A stretch of DNA of 9,504 nt, taken from the NCBI GenBank assembly GCA_025936955.1, contig JAICSL010000041.1, positions 1 to 9,504 of the forward strand, written 5' to 3'. This stretch comes from Nitrososphaeraceae archaeon. GTDB taxonomy: Archaea > Thermoproteota > Nitrososphaeria > Nitrososphaerales > Nitrososphaeraceae. A program made the translations under genes and the position numbers. Below, piece by piece: positions 1-5,870 of the stretch. How positions within the stretch are numbered: position 1 is the first letter of the stretch; the number at the start of each line of letters is the position of its first letter. The notes beneath the pieces were generated by a model. That model made no database searches. It had not been told where the DNA came from and was given only the letters and a program-made list of their open reading frames with translations.

Positions 1-1262
1 TCAATTGGCTCCATATTACATTCTATTTTTTTCAAAACATTCTCGATATCTTCCTGTCCTAATAGATTTAGAGAAGGTTTTCCTGTCGCAGCAGCTTCTT
101 TGACTAGAGATCCAACAACCTTGTGGGTAGAGCGAAATGGCATCCCTTTTCTTACTACAAGTTGTTCGGCGATATCCACTGAAATAGCGTAGCTGTTTAA
201 TGCCATCTCTCTCATTTTTTCATCATGTATTTCGAGTGAATTTACCACCAAAGTCATCATTTGTAAGACTTTGATTGTAGTGTTAGATGCGCTCCATAAT
301 GCGGGCTTTAGGTCTTGGAGATCTCTACTATAACCTGACGGAAGAGACTTGACTGTTGTAAGCATGCTAACCAAACTACCTGAAACCTGTGCTGATTTTG
401 ACCTAATAAGCTCTAGCGGATCAGCATTCTTTTTTTGTGGCATCACACTCGAAGTGGAAGCGTATTCATCAGAAATTTCTATATATCCAAATTCAGATGT
501 AGACCATATTATAAAGTCCTCTGCCATCCTACTCAATGACGACATCATAATTGAAAGATTTGCTGTGAATTCTATGAGTACGTCACGTGAACTGGTGGCA
601 TCGATAGAGTTTGTTATAACGCCATCAAACCCTAGTAAATTATAAGTCATATGTCTATCAATGTTAATACTTGACCCACCTATTGCGCAAGCTCCCAAGG
701 GCGAACGGTTGATTCTTTCATACGTTCCATAAAGTCTATCCATATCTCGAAAGAGAGAACCCACGTAGGACAAAAGAAAATGAGAAAACGTTCCGATTTG
801 GCCTTGTTGTAAATGTGTATACATAATCATTATAGACTTATTCTTTGTTTTTTTGAGAAGCGAATCTATCAGGTTCAATACTGAAGTGCAGATCTTATTA
901 ATATCGTCACGTATCTTCATGTGAATATCCAAAACTACCTGATCATTTCGTGAGCGTGCTGTATGCATTTTGCCTCCTGCCTTCATTCCTGCCAACTTTA
1001 TTACAGTTGCTTCAACACATTCATGGATGTCTTCAAAATCATTGATATCTAGAACTGCAGGATTATTTTGTATTTCCTGAAGTGCGGCCAAAATTTTTTT
1101 TAATTCCGAAAAACTCAATATTCCAATCTCATATAACATAATAGAATGAGCTTCGCTTCCCAATACATCATAGTATAATATACAACCGTCACTCTCCACA
1201 GACGACAGAAAATTTAACATATCTTTATGTAGTCCCTTGGTAGATCGTGACCTGTATACCAT
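1..1262 (-). CDS. argH: Argininosuccinate lyase (C-terminus cut by window edge)
   Basis: This enzyme cleaves argininosuccinate to arginine and fumarate, the last step of arginine synthesis, in the cytoplasm. The minus-strand frame is open from the ATG at 1262-1260 to the left edge, giving 420 residues. Family members usually have about 460-500, so the C-terminal end lies outside the window. Visible fumarase/aspartase superfamily landmarks are HTARSRNDQ (residues 100-108), YTHLQQGQ with the conserved His at 150, SPLGACAIGG in the central helical region, and the mobile signature loop TSSVMPQKKN (270-279) carrying the catalytic serine (Ser271/272). The usual Gly of the GSSxMPxKxN signature is Thr here. 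The ATG at 1262 is the first ATG after an in-frame TGA at 1283-1281, and a TATA-like element lies 30-44 bp upstream. The gene is divergent from the DUF59 gene, and the fumarate it makes is also the product of the neighbouring succinate dehydrogenase. Family assignment is very secure; adenylosuccinate lyase and fumarase are excluded by the HTxRSRND and THLQ motifs. Confidence 0.95.
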   Translation of the reverse strand, partial: MVYRSRSTKGLHKDMLNFLSSVESDGCILYYDVLGSEAHSIMLYEIGILSFSELKKILAALQEIQNNPAVLDINDFEDIHECVEATVIKLAGMKAGGKMHTARSRNDQVVLDIHMKIRDDINKICTSVLNLIDSLLKKTKNKSIMIMYTHLQQGQIGTFSHFLLSYVGSLFRDMDRLYGTYERINRSPLGACAIGGSSINIDRHMTYNLLGFDGVITNSIDATSSRDVLIEFTANLSIMMSSLSRMAEDFIIWSTSEFGYIEISDEYASTSSVMPQKKNADPLELIRSKSAQVSGSLVSMLTTVKSLPSGYSRDLQDLKPALWSASNTTIKVLQMMTLVVNSLEIHDEKMREMALNSYAISVDIAEQLVVRKGMPFRSTHKVVGSLVKEAAATGKPSLNLLGQEDIENVLKKIECNMEPI

Positions 1263-1291
1263 TGATATGATCAGATTATTTCATTTTCTTT

Positions 1292-1306
1292 CTATATTTA
1301 ATATAA
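1292..1306 (-). promoter_or_regulatory. Putative TATA element of argH
   Basis: On the minus strand this reads TTATATTAAATATAG, an AT-only core. Its centre is about 37 bp upstream of the argH ATG at 1262, so transcription would start around 1272 with a short leader of about 10 nt. No Shine-Dalgarno motif is visible before the ATG. The assignment is by position and composition only. Confidence 0.4.
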
Positions 1307-1373
1307 TCCATTTCTAATTTTAACTAGACCCACACAAAGAACATGAATTTTATGAATAGGTACTGTATAATCA

Positions 1374-1388
1374 TTAATTAGTTAATTA
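1374..1388. repeat. TTAATTA direct/inverted repeat in divergent promoter region
   Basis: TTAATTA occurs twice, separated by a single G (1374-1380 and 1382-1388). Each copy contains the palindrome TAATTA, so the pair can be read as tandem palindromic half-sites. It lies between the argH and DUF59 promoters, about 110 bp from argH and 150 bp from the DUF59 gene. It could be an operator for a DNA-binding regulator, but AT-rich spacer makes chance occurrence quite possible. Confidence 0.25.
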
Positions 1389-1509
1389 TTACCAAAACAT
1401 CTCAAAGAAACTGTAATTACTTCCCTCTAGCGGGTGCTCACCAATTTTGATGTCTACACTGACAGGACTAGATGTCTTTTTTCCATAATATAATTATTTT
1501 CTGTAATAG

Positions 1510-1518
1510 TTATATATT
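1510..1518 (+). promoter_or_regulatory. Putative TATA box of the DUF59 gene
   Basis: The sequence GTTATATATT, centred near 1514, lies 26 bp upstream of the ATG at 1540. That is the spacing expected for a leaderless archaeal transcript starting at that ATG. It would be only 14 bp from the alternative ATG at 1528, which is too close for a TATA box. It is therefore used here to choose the downstream start. Confidence 0.5.
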
Positions 1519-1539
1519 GTTCTTCCAATGTTAGTACTT

Positions 1540-1860
1540 ATGAGCCAAGAAACTCAACTAATCAGGAAACAGATATTTGATGAATTAACAAAAATAGTAG
1601 ATCCAGAAATTGGTGTTTCTATAATGGAATTAGAATTGATAGACAAAGTTGACATAGATGCCGGAAAGATTAATATAGATTTACATCTAACCAGTCCATT
1701 TTGTCCAGCAGTATTCGGCTTCAAAATAGCACAGGACGTCCGGGATAATATACACAAACTTCGAGGGATTCAAGATGTAAGAGTAAACGTTAGCAATCAC
1801 TTCATGGCCGACGCAATAAACAAGCAGGTAAATGAAAGCAAACCACCCGAGAAACCATAA
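1540..1860 (+). CDS. MIP18/DUF59 family iron-sulfur cluster assembly protein (SufT-like)
   Basis: This small cytoplasmic protein (106 residues from this start) belongs to the MIP18/DUF59 family, which includes SufT, PaaD and the eukaryotic CIA factor and helps mature Fe-S proteins. The family hallmark DPEIGVSIMELELI sits at residues 21-34, followed by the beta-strand and turn KINIDLHLTSPFCP. The conserved cysteine of that turn is Cys55. An amphipathic helix follows (FGFKIAQDVRDNI), then the strand DVRVNVS and a charged, proline-rich tail. An in-frame ATG at 1528 would add MLVL. I prefer 1540 because a TATA box lies 26 bp upstream of it and no Shine-Dalgarno motif is seen before either ATG. 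The gene is divergent from argH and converges on sdhB, whose product carries three Fe-S clusters. Its exact client proteins cannot be read from sequence. Family is secure, specific role inferred. Confidence 0.88.
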   Translation: MSQETQLIRKQIFDELTKIVDPEIGVSIMELELIDKVDIDAGKINIDLHLTSPFCPAVFGFKIAQDVRDNIHKLRGIQDVRVNVSNHFMADAINKQVNESKPPEKP

Positions 1861-1922
1861 TTCTATCTTCTAAGGAGATTCTAATACGCTCAATTTAGAC
1901 CAACCATAATGAAGGCCTATAG

Positions 1923-2768
1923 TTAGCTCTTATCTAATCCTCTATCCTGTAGTTCAGCTAATTTCTGTTCATTCTTTGAGAAACGCAACATATGACCTCT
2001 TAATAGTTGTATTCCTAAGGCAGGGTCCACGCCCTTGGGACATACAGCGCTGCAAGATCCCGCAAAGTGACATCTCCAGATTCCGTGCCTGTCGTCGATG
2101 ATATTTTGCCTTTTTCCCAGTGCATTATCCCTGTTATCCACACTATATCTGTATGCTTGCGATAACGCTTGAGGACCGGGGAATTTTGTATCTGTAGCTA
2201 CAGTAGGACATGCAGAATAACATAATCCACATTTAATACAATATGAGAACTGCAAATATTTGTCAACATCTTCTGGCTTTTGAATATATTCTGTTAACAC
2301 TTCCCTATCTTCAGTCTGAATATTTTCGTTTTGTATGAAAGGCTGTATTTGTTTGTGATGATTAAAGAATACCGAAAAGTCAGTTACTAGATCGCGTATT
2401 TGTGGAAAGTTCGCCAATGGTTCGCAACTTACTATCCCTCCTTTAAGCTCTGAGATTTTTGTGTAGCATGCAAGTCTGGGAATTCCATTGATTTTCATAC
2501 CACAGGACCCACATGACGCCATTCTACATGAATAGCGTATTCCGATACTGCTATCACAGTAGCTTTTTGCATGAAGAAGGGCATCAAGTACAGTTGTCCA
2601 TCTCATTATTGGAATTTCGAATGTATCAAAATGAGACTCACTTTTTCCATTAGTTCTAAAGACCTTTAGATTAATTTTTTCACGAATGTTCTTTTCATTG
2701 TCTGCATTTTCATCTCCTGCAGGATGATTGTTTCTAAACATCTTGATTCTCTTTATTAGTTCGTTCAT
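1923..2768 (-). CDS. sdhB: Succinate dehydrogenase iron-sulfur subunit
   Basis: This is the electron-transfer subunit of complex II, passing electrons from SdhA flavin to quinone at the membrane. Of 281 residues, the N-terminal [2Fe-2S] ferredoxin domain (about 32-135) has Cys81, Cys86, Cys89 and Cys101. The C-terminal alpha-helical ferredoxin domain has CIKCGLCYSACPT (Cys177, 180, 183, 187) and CHFAGSCSAVCPKGVDP (Cys233, 239, 243). Together these match the classical [2Fe-2S], [4Fe-4S] and [3Fe-4S] set: the second group has Ser/Gly where a fourth cluster ligand would be, as in the [3Fe-4S] type. About 30 polar residues precede the ferredoxin fold, and the chain ends with a charged tail. The ATG at 2768 is chosen because GGAG (2779-2776) lies 7 nt upstream and the sdhD stop is 2 nt away; Met10 is a weaker alternative. 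It is the last gene of the sdhACDB operon. All cluster ligands are intact. Confidence 0.97.
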   Translation of the reverse strand: MNELIKRIKMFRNNHPAGDENADNEKNIREKINLKVFRTNGKSESHFDTFEIPIMRWTTVLDALLHAKSYCDSSIGIRYSCRMASCGSCGMKINGIPRLACYTKISELKGGIVSCEPLANFPQIRDLVTDFSVFFNHHKQIQPFIQNENIQTEDREVLTEYIQKPEDVDKYLQFSYCIKCGLCYSACPTVATDTKFPGPQALSQAYRYSVDNRDNALGKRQNIIDDRHGIWRCHFAGSCSAVCPKGVDPALGIQLLRGHMLRFSKNEQKLAELQDRGLDKS

Positions 2769-2770
2769 TT

Positions 2771-3118
2771 TTACGCTCCAAGGCCTTGGGCTAGTATTAT
2801 CGTTCTAGTCCCATAAGCAACAACTGTCATCATTGCGGAAATAGTAAAAATGGTAACACCGTTCTCCCACAGTCTATTCTGTCTTAGTTCGAGCAACATA
2901 ATTCTCAACCCATTAAAACCATGGATAGCAATGAGTACAAGTATAGACTCAAGGAGTATGGAGTAAGCGATATTATGATAATTCGCGATAATGTTTTGAT
3001 ATTCTATACTAGAATCAAATGGCATTAGCAATCGCATAGTTATATGCACAGCGACTACAAATAAGGCGGATATTCCGGTTATGTAATGAATTCTCATTAT
3101 GAGGCTTTCTCTTATCAT
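2771..3118 (-). CDS. sdhD: Succinate dehydrogenase membrane anchor subunit, SdhD-like
   Basis: This 115-residue protein has three predicted membrane helices (about 11-32, 48-74 and 87-110) and lies between sdhC and sdhB, as expected for the second anchor of complex II. Candidate haem ligands are His25 in helix I (VVAVHITMR) and His66 in helix II (AIHGFNGLR). The HGFNGLR stretch resembles HSVNGIR in the upstream sdhC product. With SdhC it would anchor SdhAB and form the quinone site. A Shine-Dalgarno motif GGGAG (3131-3127) lies 8 nt before the ATG at 3118, directly after the sdhC stop; Met8 is a possible alternative but lacks such a site. The gap to sdhB is 2 nt. Anchor subunits diverge strongly, so the C versus D label rests on gene order and is interchangeable. 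Membrane-anchor identity is secure from the operon context. Confidence 0.85.
   Translation of the reverse strand: MIRESLIMRIHYITGISALFVVAVHITMRLLMPFDSSIEYQNIIANYHNIAYSILLESILVLIAIHGFNGLRIMLLELRQNRLWENGVTIFTISAMMTVVAYGTRTIILAQGLGA
2776..2779 (-). promoter_or_regulatory. Shine-Dalgarno site of sdhB
   Basis: GGAG on the minus strand lies inside the last codons of sdhD, 7 nt before the sdhB ATG at 2768. It supports that start over Met10 and suggests translational coupling. Confidence 0.6.
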
Positions 3119-3126
3119 AATTTATG

Positions 3127-3131
3127 CTCCC
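3127..3131 (-). promoter_or_regulatory. Shine-Dalgarno site of sdhD
   Basis: GGGAG on the minus strand follows the sdhC TAA stop directly and precedes the sdhD ATG (3118) by 8 nt. It fixes the start at 3118 rather than the internal Met8. Confidence 0.65.
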
Positions 3132-3590
3132 TTATTTTGTTCCAAACAGTACATCGGCACCATACAACATAGCTAACGCAGCCAAAATTAAGCTTATCCA
3201 TATGCCAGACTTTTGACGATAATTAAGCGATAAAGCATCATAAGGATAATCAGGTCTTCCAGGCTTTCCAAGTCCCATACCGCCATGAGTAAAGATCAGT
3301 CTGATACCATTAACGGAATGAAATGTACTTGCGCCTATAACAAGTATCAGAAAAATGTGACCTTGAACTGTTTGTGTCAACGCTAAGAGAGCATTCCAAG
3401 CCGCTTGTCCTCCTGTTAAGGAACTGGTCTCATACACGTGACCTATAAAATAGATTAACAAGAATAACCCAGTTAATCTTTGAAACCAATAAGATACACG
3501 TTCCCATCCATACCTCGCCGGATTGAGCCAGCCTTTTAGTCCTTCTCTGTTATTGCGGACGGTGCTATTGCTCTCTTTTGATGTTTCCAT
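3132..3590 (-). CDS. sdhC: Succinate dehydrogenase cytochrome b-type subunit, SdhC-like
   Basis: This 152-residue membrane protein is the first anchor of complex II. After a polar N-terminus of about 30 residues comes ERVSYWFQRLTG (30-41), typical of SdhC proteins just before and within helix I. Three membrane helices are visible at about 34-54, 74-99 and 129-148. Candidate axial haem ligands are His51 at the end of helix I and His91 in helix II, within FHSVNGIR (90-97), matching the family pattern HxxxGxR. A glycine- and proline-rich loop (103-117) lies between helices II and III. The ATG at 3590 directly abuts the sdhA stop (TAAATG), with no clear Shine-Dalgarno site, so translation is probably coupled to sdhA. 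The sdhD start follows 13 nt after the stop. Its role with SdhD is to bind haem and quinone and hold SdhAB on the cytoplasmic face of the membrane. Confidence 0.9.
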   Translation of the reverse strand: METSKESNSTVRNNREGLKGWLNPARYGWERVSYWFQRLTGLFLLIYFIGHVYETSSLTGGQAAWNALLALTQTVQGHIFLILVIGASTFHSVNGIRLIFTHGGMGLGKPGRPDYPYDALSLNYRQKSGIWISLILAALAMLYGADVLFGTK

Positions 3591-5309
3591 TTAAAATTTT
3601 CGCTCCACCGGTGCATAACGTGTAAAAGTTACAGGATACCACGTCATATGAGGTCCTTCTGTAGAAGAATAAGCAAGAGTATGTTTAAGGAAATTGCGGT
3701 CATCGCGATTCGGATAGTCGGTTCTGGCATGTGCTCCTCTGGACTCACGTCTATTCAAGGCTCCAACTAACACTATCTCAGACATTGTTAGTAACGAGTC
3801 AATTTCCATAACATTTGTAAAATTAGTGTTGTATTCCCTTGCTTTATCGTCTACATGTTTCCAAGTCTGTTCTTTTAATCTTCGTACTTTTTTCAAACCA
3901 GCAATCAATTCCTGTTCATTTCTAAATACATAAGCCTTGTCGTCCATAGTATCTGTCAATTCCTTCTTTATTTCATATGGATTTATTTGACCTCTCCCCC
4001 TGAATATCTCATCATAAATTCTTTTTTCTTCCTGTGCTACTTGCAGTTCTGGTATCGTTATTGAACTGTTCCCGTTTTTCAAAGCGTATTGTGCTGCCAA
4101 TTCACCAGTAATTCTGCCCCATACTAGACATTCTGCAGTAGAGTTTGCGCCTAAACGATTTGCCCCGTGAGTACTGTTACAAGCTGCCTCTCCTGCTGCC
4201 CAAAGTCCTTGCATTTCAGTAGAACCTTCAAGGTTAGTATGAATTCCACCCATCATATAATGACATACTGGTCGTATCTCTATTGGTTCTTTAATAATAT
4301 CTACCCCAGAGAATTTAATTCCAATCTCTCTTATTCCAGCCAAACGTTCCTTAATTCGTTCTTCTCCTAAATGAGTTAAATCTAATTTTAAACAGTCTAC
4401 ACCCGACTCATGTTTGAACCCTCTTTCTTCCTGAATCTCTCTTATCATAGAACGAGAGACTACATCCCTCGGAGCGAGTTCTAATGTTTTTGGTGCATAG
4501 TTCTTCATAAATCTCTCACCATTCTTATTTATAAGATAACCTCCTTCACCTCTAGCACCCTCTGTTATTAAGATACCAGATGGCAGAATCCCTGTAGGAT
4601 GAAATTGGACAAATTCCATATCCTTTAGTGCAAGGCCGGCACGGTATGCCATGTCTAGACCATCAGGTGTAGAGGAATAAGCATAAGTTGAAAAACTATA
4701 AATCCTCCCAGCTCCACCTGTACAAATTATACCCGCCTTTCCCTTGAATATCATGAAATTCCCAGTCTTCATTTCAATAGCCGATATACCTCTAAATCTA
4801 TTGTTTTCATCACTAAGAATTCTTGTACAAAACCATTCATTATAGAAGTGGATATTATCATACTTTAGAGACGTATCATAAAGTGTCTGCATTTCATAGA
4901 ATCCGACCTTATCTTGTGCATATGTTGCCCTCGGAAAGGAGTATCCACCGAATTTTCGTTGAGCAATTCTACCATCTTCTCTCCTTGACCAAGGCATTCC
5001 CCAATGATCCAATTGATATATCTCAGAAGGCATGTTTGACACAAGCCGTTCTACAACATCCTGGTCTGCTAGGAAATCACTGCCTTTGATAGTATCGTAA
5101 ATATGAGATTCTTTGTTATCACCCTCTTCTTCAAACAAAACGGCTGCAGTGCCACCCTCAGCAGATACAGAGTGTGAACGCATTACTTGCACTTTTGAAA
5201 TTACTGCTATACTTAGGTTTTTACTAGAAGCAGAACAGGAAATGGCTGCCCTAAGTCCTGCTAGGCCCGAGCCAATAATAAGTACATCATGAGAAATAGT
5301 ATCAACCAA
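3591..5309 (-). CDS. sdhA: Succinate dehydrogenase flavoprotein subunit, TTG start
   Basis: This is the catalytic subunit of complex II, oxidising succinate to fumarate with covalently bound FAD. In 572 residues it shows the FAD Rossmann motif GSGLAG (13-18), the flavinylation site RSHSVSAEGG with His46, and the substrate region HPTGILPSG (from His237) followed by TEGARGEGG (249-257). It also has the proton-relay region APRDVVSR with Arg281, HYMMGG with His350 (350-355), HGANRLGANS (381-390), and the C-terminal RESRGAHARTDYP (from about 521). All expected catalytic residues are present. The start codon is TTG: an in-frame TGA overlaps the Shine-Dalgarno site just upstream, and the next in-frame Met (43) lies beyond the GxGxxG motif. 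GAGGAG (5323-5318) sits 8 nt before this TTG. It is the first gene of sdhACDB, and its stop abuts sdhC. SdhA rather than fumarate reductase or L-aspartate oxidase is indicated by the operon, though reversibility cannot be judged from sequence. Confidence 0.97.
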   Translation of the reverse strand: MVDTISHDVLIIGSGLAGLRAAISCSASSKNLSIAVISKVQVMRSHSVSAEGGTAAVLFEEEGDNKESHIYDTIKGSDFLADQDVVERLVSNMPSEIYQLDHWGMPWSRREDGRIAQRKFGGYSFPRATYAQDKVGFYEMQTLYDTSLKYDNIHFYNEWFCTRILSDENNRFRGISAIEMKTGNFMIFKGKAGIICTGGAGRIYSFSTYAYSSTPDGLDMAYRAGLALKDMEFVQFHPTGILPSGILITEGARGEGGYLINKNGERFMKNYAPKTLELAPRDVVSRSMIREIQEERGFKHESGVDCLKLDLTHLGEERIKERLAGIREIGIKFSGVDIIKEPIEIRPVCHYMMGGIHTNLEGSTEMQGLWAAGEAACNSTHGANRLGANSTAECLVWGRITGELAAQYALKNGNSSITIPELQVAQEEKRIYDEIFRGRGQINPYEIKKELTDTMDDKAYVFRNEQELIAGLKKVRRLKEQTWKHVDDKAREYNTNFTNVMEIDSLLTMSEIVLVGALNRRESRGAHARTDYPNRDDRNFLKHTLAYSSTEGPHMTWYPVTFTRYAPVERKF

Positions 5310-5317
5310 GTAAGTTT

Positions 5318-5323
5318 CTCCTC
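5318..5323 (-). promoter_or_regulatory. Shine-Dalgarno site deciding the sdhA TTG start
   Basis: GAGGAG on the minus strand stands 8 nt upstream of the TTG at 5309-5307. An in-frame TGA lies across its 5' side, so no longer version of the protein is possible. This is the strongest ribosome-binding site in the window. Confidence 0.75.
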
Positions 5324-5350
5324 AAACGATTATAATTATGAAAAGTTTGT

Positions 5351-5364
5351 CATAAATATTTATT
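5351..5364 (-). promoter_or_regulatory. Putative TATA element of the sdh operon
   Basis: The minus strand reads AATAAATATTTATG, centred near 5357. A start site about 26 bp downstream, near 5331, would leave a leader of roughly 20 nt that includes the GAGGAG site. A second AT-rich block (5327-5340) is too close to the ribosome-binding site to act as TATA box. Confidence 0.4.
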
Positions 5365-5592
5365 GACTGGACCAATTGCTATAGTAATTGAACCGAAGTT
5401 ATCAGGATGAGACTTGATAATCTCGATTCAAAGATACTATCATAAAAATATAAACTAATTGTCTTGTATCATTTCGTTGGATGGCTAAGTCATAGCTGCA
5501 GTATGAAATGAAATAAGTAATAATAACGAGACATTGTCGCCTATGATTTTATCCATAGTACTTGGTTTTTACTTCATGGCTTTCTGTTTTAA

Positions 5593-5608
5593 TACACTGA
5601 ATAGTGTA
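5593..5608. repeat. Small hairpin TACACT-gaat-AGTGTA
   Basis: This is a perfect 6-bp inverted repeat (5593-5598 and 5603-5608) with a 4-nt loop, in the middle of the long sdhA-hisS spacer. It has no T-run on either side, so it is not an obvious terminator. It could be an operator or part of a small RNA, or chance. Confidence 0.3.
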
Positions 5609-5800
5609 GTATATAGAATGTTTGAGAACCATTTGCTTCTTGAATTCTGTTCTGACATGCTATATAGGTAGCCTTATCTTTCGTATTGTTTCATTTTGTG
5701 TTAATAATTAGGCACTATATGTATTGTCAGAGTTAAGAGAGTGTAGATTCCTTCAGGCTCAATTATGAATACTAACTTAAACTTTTACAACTCTAGTTAA

Positions 5801-5866
5801 TATCAAAAATCATAAATTAATGATTAAAAATGAACGAGAGATCAGAAGAACATGGGGAAAACCCAT
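5801..5866 (-). terminator. Putative T-rich transcription terminator of hisS
   Basis: Downstream of the hisS stop (5873-5871), the minus strand first has ATGGG/CCCAT (5866-5862 and 5856-5852) with a 5-nt loop. It then has an AT-rich hairpin AATCAT/ATGATT (5825-5820 and 5813-5808) with T-tracts on both sides (TTTTT at 5830-5826 and TTTTT at 5809-5805). Archaeal RNA polymerase terminates at T-tracts, so this is a reasonable 3' end for hisS. Confidence 0.45.
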
Positions 5867-5870
5867 TGAA

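Larger units (their letters stand above)
5310..5870. other. 561-bp intergenic region between hisS 3' end and sdhA 5' end
   Basis: No convincing gene, tRNA or known RNA is visible. The right part (about 5801-5870) holds the T-rich 3' end of hisS, and the left end holds the sdhA promoter. Between them lie a 6-bp hairpin (5593-5608) and two short overlapping open frames on opposite strands: 42 codons at 5543-5671 (+), with a hydrophobic N-terminus, and 29 codons at 5569-5658 (-), beginning MSEQNSRSKWF. Neither has a Shine-Dalgarno site or a well-placed TATA box. I therefore do not call either as a gene. The region is several times longer than any other spacer here. Confidence 0.6.

Noticed and set aside
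349..645. 98-codon open frame on the plus strand
   Set aside because: It is antisense to argH, whose motifs are continuous on the minus strand through this stretch.
1445..1466. Possible C/D box sRNA (TTGATGTC ... CTGA)
   Set aside because: The C box does not match RUGAUGA well and the C-to-D spacing is far too short for a C/D guide RNA.
1554..1757. 67-codon open frame on the minus strand
   Set aside because: It is antisense to the DUF59 gene, which has clear family motifs.
4823..5089. 88-codon open frame on the plus strand
   Set aside because: It is antisense to sdhA within conserved catalytic sequence, with no motif of its own.
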